From Trileptium ribeirensis (taxonomy: Eukaryota; Nematoda; Enoplea; Enoplida; Thoracostomopsidae): a stretch of DNA of 64,000 nt. The stretch spans positions 62,001 to 126,000 of the forward strand of contig JASANE010028963.1 of assembly GCA_030248225.1 (NCBI GenBank), in the 5' to 3' direction. Below, piece by piece: positions 55,917 to 64,000 of the stretch. Position 1 is the first letter of the stretch. Every line of letters starts with the position of its first letter. The notes under the pieces are model-generated. The model searched no databases and had not been told where the DNA came from. It saw only the letters and a list, made by a program, of their open reading frames with translations. Both the position numbers and the translations under genes were made by a program.

Positions 55917-58136
55917 GAAATCGAGAGACATTCTATTAAAGCTGTAGGCTAATCATAGCATACAAAACTTTTAGGTCCAATTTCGAGAATATTACTATCT
56001 AACGAATGATGAACCCAGCCGATGCATCGACATTAATCGTGATTAACAAAATATCGATGGGTGACGGTGGGCACATGTGAATAATTCGAAGGGATAGAAT
56101 ATTCCTTGCCGTATCATCATGGCGGCGAAATCGAGAGACATTGTATTAAAGCTGCAGGCTAATCATAGCATACAGCAATTTTAGGTCCAATTTCGACAAT
56201 ATTACTGTCTAACGGATGATGAACCTCGCCGATGCATCGACGTTATAATATTGATAAGCAAAACAGCGATAGTAGACGGCGGGCACTTGTGAACAATTCC
56301 AAGAGATAGAATATTCCTTGCCGTATTATCATGGTAGCAAAATCGAGAGATATTCTATCAAAGCTGCAGGCTAATCATAGCATACAGAAGTTTTAGGTCC
56401 AGTTTCGACATTAATGTCCAACGGATGATGAACCACACCGATGCACCGACGTTAATCTTGATAAGCAAAACAGCGATAGTAGTCGGCGGGCACATGTTGA
56501 CAATTCCAAGAGATAGAATATTCCTTGCCATATCATCATGGTGGCGAAATCGAGAGACATTCCAATAAAGCTGTGGGCTAATCATAGCATACAGAAGTTT
56601 TAGGCCCAATTTTCGAAAGTATTACTGTCTAACGGATGATGAATCTCGCCGATGCATCTACGTTAATCTTGAATAGCAAATCAGCGATTGGTGACGGTGG
56701 GCACTTGTGAACAATTCCAAGGGATAGAATATTCCTTGCCGTATCATCATGGCGGCGAAATCGAGAGATATGAAGCTGTAGGCTAATCATATCGAGATGA
56801 TATTAGCTGTAGGCTAATCATACCGAAATCGAGAGATATGAAGCTGTAGGCTAATCATAGCATACAGAAGTTTTAGGCCCAAGTTTCGACAATATTACTG
56901 TCGAACGAATGATGAACCCCGCCGATGCATCGACGTTAATCTTGATTAGCAAAACAACGATTGGTGACGGTGGGCACATGTGGAAAATTCCAAGGGATAA
57001 AATATTCTTAGCCGTGTCGTATGGCGGCGAAATCGAGAGATATTCTATTAAACCTGCAGGCTAATCATAGCATACAGAAGTTTTAGGTCCAATTTCGACA
57101 ATATTACTGTCGAACGAATGATGAACCCCGCCGATGCATCGACGTTAATCTTGATTAGCAAAACAACGATTGGTGACGGTGGGCACATGTGGAAAATTCC
57201 AAGGGATAAAATATTCTTAGCCGTGTCGTATGGCGGCGAAATCGAGAGACATTCTACCAAAGCTGCAGGCTAATCATAGCATACAGAAGTTTTAGGTCCA
57301 AGTTTGACATTACTGTCCAACGGATGATGAACCCCGCCGATACATCGACGTTAATCTTGATTAGCCAAACAGCGATTGGGGACGGTGGGCACATGTAGAC
57401 AATTCCAAGGGATAGAATATTCCTTGCCATATCATCATGGCGGCGAAATCGAGAGATATGAAGCTGTAGGCTAATCATATCGAGATGATATTAGCTGTAG
57501 GCTAATCATACCGAAATCGAGAGATATGAAGCTGTAGGCTAATCATAGCATACAGAAGTTTTAGGCCCAAGTTTCGACAATATTACTGCCTAAAGGATGA
57601 TGACCCCACCGATGCATAGACATTCATCTTGAGTTGCAAAACAGCGATAGTAGACGGCGGGCACATGTGGACAATTCCAAAGGATAGAATATTCCTTGCC
57701 ACATCATCATGGCGGGCAAATCGAGAGACATTCTATTAAAGCTGCAGACTAATCATAGCATACAGAAGTTTTAGGTCCAAGTCTCGACAATATTACTGTC
57801 GAGCCGGTGATGAACCCCACCGATATATCGACGTTCATCTCCATTGGCAAAACATGAAATGGTGATGGTAGGCACTTGTGAATAATTCCAAGAGATAGAA
57901 TATTCCTTGCCGTATCGTCATGGCAGCGAAATCGAGAGACATTCTATTAAAGCTGCAGGCTAATAGAATTAGCGTACATAAGTTTTAGGTCTAAGCTTCG
58001 ACAATATTACTGTCTAACGGATGATGAATCTCGCCGATGCATCTACGTTAATCTTGAATAGCAAAACAGCGATTGGTGACGGTGGGCACTTGTGAACAAT
58101 TCCAAGGGATAGAATATTCCTTCCGTATCATCAGGG
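55917..58136. repeat. ~209-bp satellite array with higher-order structure
   Basis: About ten units each opening GAAATCGAGAGA(C/T)ATTCTA and containing GCAGGCTAATCATAGCATAC, AGAAGTTTTAGGTCC, ATCGACGTTAATCTTGAT and GGGATAGAATATTCCTTGCC. Unit starts: 55917, 56127, 56338, 56546, 56757, 56825, 57029, 57238, 57445, 57513, 57717, 57928. The 68-bp short units at 56757 and 57445 are the same duplicated leader (AGCTGTAGGCTAATCAT twice), giving a 688-bp repeat of repeats. The minus-strand open frames inside (70-83 codons) come from the near-multiple-of-three period and are not genes. Confidence 0.95.
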
Positions 58137-58139
58137 CAA

Positions 58140-58435
58140 ATTCAACAATCTCTCTCCTACTGTATGAACCAAAGAATTAGTGTAGCTGCATGAAAAGCAT
58201 CCCAATCATTATGAATAAAAGCCTAAGCTTTAATTGCCACACGCGAAAATAAATACACAATAAAAAATCTAACGTGTCTCAGAATGTTAGAAAACATACC
58301 TTGATAGTCAACTTTGTCATCACTTGAGTACAAAGCTCAGCTAAGACTCACAGTATTGCGTCAACATTTATTTTAATTTTTGTAATTTGTTTTATGAAGA
58401 TTTTCAACATTCAAATCATACATGCTGATTGGTCG
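58140..58435. other. Intergenic, nothing recognised
   Basis: Short unassigned stretch after the satellite. Confidence 0.3.
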
Positions 58436-58439
58436 AGAT

Positions 58440-58580
58440 TTCATGGGTATCCGCGCTACAGGAGGGTGTGAGGTCGGACGGTCTGTAAAGGTGTGGCTAC
58501 CTCTTAGAGAGGGTTCGGCGCATCGCGCCGAGGGTGGGATCGGGGTTGAGCACCTCAGAAGGGGCTAATGCCCCTATGAC
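58440..58580. repeat. Short GC-rich island with hairpin
   Basis: About 140 bp of GC-rich sequence in AT-rich surroundings, ending with the perfect hairpin AGGGGC-TAAT-GCCCCT (58559-58574), followed by ATGACC. It could be the end of a transposon such as a Helitron, but no CTRR terminus follows the hairpin. Class unknown. Confidence 0.35.
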
Positions 58581-58589
58581 CATTTATAC

Positions 58590-60770
58590 TTCAAGTTAAC
58601 AATTAGGTGAATCTAATTAGGACGTAGATTTCTGCCATACCTATTAATTGATTCCAGCTAATTCTGATAGATACCCTGTTCTTAGCATAACAGAGAACCT
58701 TATTCAATTAGCAGCGATTTTTTTGAGCCGAGATATTTTGATTGGATTGAACACTGAATATGCGGATTTATATTTTAATGACAACGTGTTTTGGATATTT
58801 AGATAATAGCTCTGTCGACAGTATCAGACACATGTTCATATATGTTATTCTCGATCCTGACAACCGCATTGAAATGCGATTATGGTGCATAAGTCTCTCT
58901 GGTGGGTAGTGCTTAATGATATACCTTATAATTTAAAATTTTGATTTTAGAAAAGGCGTGATTGACACTATCTTTATATAGTTATACATATTAAATCAGA
59001 TCTTAAATTTATAAAATGGACACGTTATTATATTGTAAAAATTGAATTACATTATTATTATGTGATTTTCAACCTTTAACCATCGAATTATTATGTGCAT
59101 TGTTAAATGTTTGGCAACCGCAAGGAAATGCAGCCGGGCTGTGCGGCAGTCATCGGAGTCTGCAAATCACCGAGATATCTAAGTGTTGCTGCTTTAAGGA
59201 AACTCGTAAGCAGACGAATAACAACGCACCTGAGAAGGTACTCATTTAACAAAATTCGTCGGTGCCGATTGACTGAGTAGGGCACGAAAGAGTTAGTAAA
59301 ACCCGAGATGTGGTAAAACTGTCATGTTCAGTCACTCGATAATTGCGGTGAACTGGTGCCTAACAAGTCGGGACAGGAAATATAATAATTATCTTAACTA
59401 AATTCTGTGCAACAATGTTTTTCGTCGTACCCAGTATTCGTGATACAACATAAAATGACAGATAATACACACATGTAGCTGTTTATGCTACTATAAAAAT
59501 GACTGAAAAACATTTAATTAATCTTTAAGTTGATTACCATAGCTCACACCAATATTTCATTCATCCACTGCTGCCGAGCAATGTTTGAAATGCTTTTGTC
59601 TGTTCATATAACAGCACACCATTAGAAATTATATATTACGCAATACCTCAAAGCGAATAGTTAGAAGTCGCTAAATTATGTTTGAACACAATTTTGATTC
59701 CTAAGGCTAAAGAGTTGCTAACAATTTAATACACAACTCCCGCAAGCTATCGTTTGCGAAAAATATTGTTTGCTCAAATTGTATAATAGCTCGGGGTATT
59801 ATTGTACTCGAATGATGTTTCCTTTAACTTTCTTCTAATATTTGGCTTTCCGAGTCTAGCTTCCTAACTTTGAGGTGCTGACGTTATTACTAAAAAATTT
59901 AGAATATATATAGCATTAATAGATTGTTGATTATATATTTTAGTGATCAACTAAGAATTGGCTAAAAATATTTTTTATATTATCTAATATTTTTTAAGAA
60001 TTGGCTAAGTTTTTGACATCGGTTTCCCGGTTTGAAATTCCAATACGTTCCGTGTGTTTTCTCCGTTTTTCGATATAATAACAAATTTAATATATTACTG
60101 GTACAAAAGCTTAACATATAGCATGTAAAATTCAAATTGTCAAACACACCGATTTTAAAATGTTTGTTATAATATAATTTTGACGGTACGTAATTGTATT
60201 ATCATACATTTTGAGACTGCTGGAGTTAAACGGTACCAAAATATTAATGCTGTTAAATGAAAATCGCAGTTGTCAACGGTGTGGATCACCAACATAACGA
60301 AACTGGAAATTATTTTTATTCAGTTTTTGAAATCAATCTATCTTAAGTAGGAAAAGGATTTCGTAGATTCGTTTGCAGGTTACTATAAAACCCTCATTAG
60401 AAATTACACTTTGAAACAGGATTCGTGTTTACTATATTGTGAGTGCATTTTGTGTCATAACTATTACTATTGCGTGTAAGCTTCTACGATTGCGGCCAGG
60501 AATAAAACCAAAACCATGAAAAAATGGGGATTACCAATAATTGAAGAACAGTTATTTGTTTCCAATTTTCCGCATAAGATTTGTCTTTTTTGTTTGTAAT
60601 TATCATAAAATGAAATTGTTATTAATATTTGCAGTTTGAACATTTATGTGAAGGCATAATTATCATTTCAACAAAATATAAACCAAATCTATGAGTTGAA
60701 ATAACAGAGTTTTTAATGTACATGAGTTGAAACAATATTGTCCTTCATTATGTTTTTGTGTTCTGACCGG
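58590..60770. other. Intron or intergenic before the acyl-CoA ligase exon
   Basis: AT-rich with no readable exon. If the exon at 60784 belongs to a working gene, this is at least part of its last intron; I searched by eye for the preceding adenylate-forming exon and did not find one. Confidence 0.35.
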
Positions 60771-60783
60771 TATTATATTTTAG

Positions 60784-60923
60784 AGCAAGTTGCGCCGTAC
60801 AAGCGACTAGCTGCGATCGAATTTGTGTCAGAAATTCCACGTTCGCCAACTGGAAAAATCCTGCGGCGATATCTTCGCGACAGGGAACGCTCGAGCAACA
60901 CTTTAAACAAGTCGAAATTGTAG
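60784..60923 (+). CDS. Acyl-CoA ligase (4CL/luciferase type), terminal exon with SKL
   Basis: The last exon of an ANL-superfamily acyl-CoA or 4-coumarate-CoA ligase-like enzyme, which activates a carboxylic acid to its CoA thioester through an acyl-adenylate. The acceptor TATTATATTTTAG ends at 60783 and splits a codon (phase 1). The exon reads QVAPYKRLAAIEFVSEIP then RSPTGKILRRYLRDRE; the Lys of PTGKILRR is the conserved C-terminal catalytic lysine (A10 motif). The protein ends in Ser-Lys-Leu, a type 1 peroxisomal targeting signal. About 46 of a usual ~540 residues are here; the rest must lie upstream, apparently beyond a long intron or outside the window, or this is an isolated remnant. The frame is intact, which favours a live gene. 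Confidence 0.75.
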
Positions 60924-60979
60924 CTTAGCTATTACAATCATTTTTATTAGTTTTGAGTCGCATTAGAGTGATTTTTATC

Positions 60980-61170
60980 GTATTGTCAGAACGTAGTGAA
61001 ACGTAGTGGAGATTGTTTTGTTACAGGGGTGAAATCTTTTAAATTCCGTGTGTGTGTGATCGGACATAACTCCAGAACGCCTTAACCGATTTTCACGATC
61101 TTGGGCACATTCGAACCGGCATAGCCGATTTATAGTGTACATCCCCGAGCGTTTTTGATTTGGGGTCTGG
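60980..61170 (+). repeat. Leader of the 350-bp repeat block
   Basis: TATTGTCAGAACGTAGTG, CATAACTCCAGAACGCCTTA and GATCTTGGGCACATT are partly matched at 62448-62570 (TATTATCAGAGCGTAGCG, CATAACTCGGAGACG), so a related sequence brackets the tandem repeats and the OTU-like fragment. This suggests one composite element of ~1.6 kb. Confidence 0.45.
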
Positions 61171-61174
61171 TTCC

Positions 61175-62225
61175 GAGGTCAGGGGTCAAAATGTGGGTTT
61201 TTTGGCCCCATTTTAGTACCCTTCACGAAAGCAAGGTTATTTTTTCTTAACTATCTAATTTTTTTCTCTGGATGGTTTTGTTTCATAGTAAAATGATAAA
61301 TGCTGATGCCTCTTTTTTTTGGTTTTCGATTAAGGCTCTGGTTCTGGATTTACGGGGTTTGAGTTACGGGAGTATGGCGCCCCAATGGTTCCTCGACCCA
61401 AAATTTGAAAATTTGTTCCGACGTCTTGGGCGGCTGATAAATTTCACCTGAGGGGGTTTTCGGGCATGGGAAACTCATTGCTGGTGCCGGTTTTGCTCTG
61501 CGACTTATGGTTCCATGGGTACGCGGGTATGACGCCCCATGGTTCGGGGTCACAGGTCAAAATGAGGGTTTTTAGTACCCTTCACGGAAGGTAGGTTATT
61601 TTTATCTTAACATTCAAATTTCTTTCTCTGGTTGGTTTTATTTCATAGCAAAAAGATAAATGTCGATGCCTCTTTTTTGTTTTTCTATTAAGGCTCCGAT
61701 TTTGGAGTTATGGGGGTTTGAGGTATGGCATCTTCATGGTTCCTCGACCCAAAATTTGAAATTTTGCTCTGGCGTCTTGGGCGGCTGATAAATCTTACCC
61801 TGGGGGTTTTCGGGCGTGGAAAACTCATTGCCGGTGCCGGTTTTGCTCTTCGACCTATGGTTCCATGGGTACAGGAGTATGACGGCCATGGTTCGGGGTC
61901 GGAGGTCAAAATGTGGGTTTTAGTACCCTTCACGGAAGCAAGGTTATTTTTATCATAACTATCGAATTTCCTTCTCTGGATGGTTTTATTTCGTAGTAAA
62001 ATGATAAATGTCGATGCCTCTTTTTTGTTTTTCGATTAAGGCTCCGGTTCTGGATTTACGGGGTTTGAGTTACGGGAGTATGGCGCCCCAATGGTTCCTC
62101 GACCCAAAATTTGAAAATTTGTTCCGACGTCTTGGGCGGCTGATAAATTTCACCTGAGGGGGTTTTCGGGCATGGGAAACTCATTGCCGGTGCCGGTTTT
62201 GCTCTACGACTTATGGTTCCATGGG
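61175..62225. repeat. Tandem repeat, 3 x ~350 bp
   Basis: The landmark TTAGTACCCTTCACG recurs at about 61214, 61576 and 61919. Each unit contains TCTCTGGATGGTTTTGTTTC-like, GGCTC(T/C)GGTTCTGGATT-like, TGGTTCCTCGACCCAAAATT and GCCGGTGCCGGTTTTGCTCT. Units 1 and 3 are the most alike. Minus-strand frames in it (such as 61350-61553) are repeat-derived and Pro-rich. Confidence 0.93.
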
Positions 62226-62442
62226 TACGGGTCCCGATGAGATGCTTTGCATGGCAACGATGTTGGGCGTATCAATTCAGCTGTGTGTGTCAGGATCCAG
62301 CAACAGAATATATCGATGGCAGACATTTAACCCGAACAATTCCGAGTGTTGTACTTCAGCTGGCATTCACGTGTATGCATGTGGTGTTGATCTCCAGCGA
62401 TACGAGCATCCGAACTATTACGCTGTCATCACACATGTCTGA
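62221..62442 (+). pseudogene. OTU-like cysteine protease, C-terminal fragment
   Basis: A 73-codon frame reading GTGPDEMLCMATMLGVSIQL, IYRWQTFNP, AGIHVYACGV and HPNYYAVI. The order fits the second half of an OTU deubiquitinase-like fold: a W/GG/T-D-x-E-(L/M) helix, a hydrophobic strand, a central W-x-x-F strand, then the catalytic-His strand H-(Y/F)-x-(A/S)-V. OTU domains are found in host proteins and in some transposons, including Helitrons. The catalytic Asp/Cys half is not present upstream; instead the frame emerges from the third 350-bp repeat with CCATGGGTAC shared. Likely a transposon-borne remnant. Assignment by eye only. Confidence 0.4.
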
Positions 62443-62449
62443 GTAGGTT

Positions 62450-64000
62450 TTGCTATTATCAGAGCGTAGCGGACATTGTTTGTGTGTTGTTTTGAAAGCT
62501 TTTAAAATCAGTCAATGTGTTGTGTATACTCGGCCATAACTCGGAGACGACTAGCGACTTTCATAATATTGTTGTAACTTGTGCTGATATTGTGTGATGT
62601 TTACATAATATAGGATATCAACGAATGTTATCGAGAGCTGATTTGATGTGCACGTAAAAGGCGTAGACGTAGGTGTACCTATGCTTCACTACGTTCTGCA
62701 ATCTCGATAGAGTTACTAGTAATAAAAACTCATCGATAATGCTGGCAGCTGAGCCACGATGCGTGTAATAATAACCATTTTTCACAAGAATTAGCGCCTG
62801 TTTTATACAATGCGGAGCAGTAATGTTTGCCGAAGCGATGCATTGAATGCACTATTTAGGTGAGTCCACCATATTCGTCGGTTCCGCTAGAAAACTTGGC
62901 AAAATGAGTGAATAACAACACACGACACAGTTGGCTAGCACATCTCAGCGCAATATGTGTTACTACGCGAAAAATGATTAAGGAAATGTTGTAATCAAAT
63001 AAAAATATATATTATTAGACTACATAATTTAGCTAGGTGAATTAATATACAAAACAATAAAACGTATTACAATTATTGTGGACAAGATTAAAAACATATT
63101 TTTGCGACGACGGCCTAAAATTTCTAGCTAGCTATTCAAGTTCGCGAACTACCTGTGTTCTATGCGTATGTATAGTTTAATGTACAATTTGTGCATAAAA
63201 AGATAGCCAAATTGTGTAAAAAATCGGTTTAATGTTTTCCCAGAATTTACAGGTCACGCCAGAAATGGCCATTACTTTGTACAACGTTGTAGTTCCCTAG
63301 CTCAGAAGGCGACAGTCATTTCTAGAACATTAAATATTTACAAAGTTTTATATAATATTTGACTGTGCGTAAAGAGGAGCTTTCGCGATAAATGCATTTT
63401 GCTTGTTTGTAAAGATTTACAATATATACTATTTTTTCTATATACAAATATTTCAACAGATAAATTTTTAATTTTCTATGTATACATTTTATGTGCTTTT
63501 CAAATTCTGGCTATTTTAGCATGCTTCCGCAATTATATGTTTTTTGTGTATTCTATTTAATAATTTATTTTTATATAAAATAAAAACTGACTTGTGCCCG
63601 TGTGAGCTTATCACAAATTATCGTTGTATAATTCGTTGTCGGTGTGTGCGGTTAGTTTTTAATATAAGATTATAGATACGGATTTGTTTAATAGAATGTC
63701 CAATCGGCGGGTTGTCGTGTATACTACAAAATCTAGTCGGGTGTTAAAGTTTGATACACTAAGCGCTAGAGAAAAATAATGTTCGTACTGCACCACCTCG
63801 CAATGTGTGAAATATCTTACTCACCACTAAAAAATTTTGTCCATACTTTCATAAGCGGAGTCTGTCGTAACGTCATTCATGTACAGCGTACAAGGGTGGC
63901 ATACACCTTGATTATTAAGTTCGTGAATTTGTCTTGATAAAAAGAACACCATAAAAAGTTTTTGCACGTAAGATTTAATCCGTAATTGCGGAAACCGAAG
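62450..64000. other. AT-rich intergenic to window end
   Basis: Apart from the repeat-bracketing sequence at 62448-62570, no gene or repeat recognised. Confidence 0.35.

Noticed and set aside
56358..57478. Minus-strand frames of 70-83 codons sharing LDLKLLYAMIS
   Set aside because: They are translations of the ~209-bp satellite, whose period is close to a multiple of three; shifts and stops differ between units and no conservation at the codon level is seen.
61350..61933. Two related minus-strand frames with shared RRAKPAPAMSFPCPKT-like sequence
   Set aside because: They lie in the 350-bp tandem repeat and resemble each other because the DNA does; length and ends are not preserved between units.

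Overview
This is an AT-rich, gene-poor stretch of a nuclear genome, almost certainly from an invertebrate animal. The evidence is its content: several clades of non-LTR retrotransposons, Ty3/gypsy elements, PIF/Harbinger-like and other MITEs, tRNA-derived SINE-like units, large satellite arrays, and a spliced terminal exon with a TTTTAG acceptor. Core promoters of the TATA plus TCAGT-type initiator kind lean towards an arthropod or relative, but this is a guess. No operons, Shine-Dalgarno sites or bacterial genes are visible. All coordinates were read by hand and repeat edges may be off by several bases.

Layout. 1-8.6 kb: a truncated MITE, a GC-rich minisatellite, a complete PIF/Harbinger-like MITE abutting an L2/CR1-type LINE fragment, and a fold-back element. 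8.7-15.0 kb: a decayed minus-strand Ty3/gypsy element (gag, protease, RT, RNase H, integrase tail) split by a LINE of a different clade whose RT motifs are still intact. 15-20.5 kb: mostly unassigned AT-rich DNA with one MITE. 20.6-21.5 kb: a small secreted-protein gene followed by seven 82-bp repeats that can form hairpins. 23.4-24.8 kb: a 91-bp satellite broken by a MITE. 25.4-26.9 kb: a second copy of the LINE seen at 9-12 kb. 27.7-30.8 kb: two MITEs and a SINE-like unit. 34.2-35.0 kb: two tandem small secreted-protein genes, followed by a 118-bp satellite (35.5-37.5 kb) also broken by a MITE. 37.9-41.6 kb: a fragment with a degenerate 2A-like motif and a nearly complete but broken L2/CR1-type LINE. 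43-46 kb: more MITEs and minor repeats. 46.1-49 kb: a second Ty3/gypsy copy with a recognisable LTR. 51.9-53.1 kb: two SINE-like units and MITE pieces. 53.5 kb: a fourth small secreted-protein gene. 55.9-58.1 kb: a 209-bp satellite with higher-order structure. 60.8 kb: the last exon of a peroxisomal acyl-CoA ligase. 61-62.4 kb: three ~350-bp repeats running into an OTU-protease-like fragment.

The most interesting host content is the set of four small intronless genes (20594, 34205, 34750, 53459). Each encodes a 92-101 residue protein with a signal peptide, a short spacer and dibasic sites. Two share a clear motif, F-x-P-x-G-Y-x-P-x3-R-L, right after Lys-Arg; the other two are linked by weaker similarity, and one carries a Gly-Lys-Arg amidation-type site. 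They look like precursors of secreted peptides of a family I do not recognise. The rest is mainly a record of transposon insertion, including MITEs landing inside satellites so that unoccupied repeat units reveal the target-site duplication.
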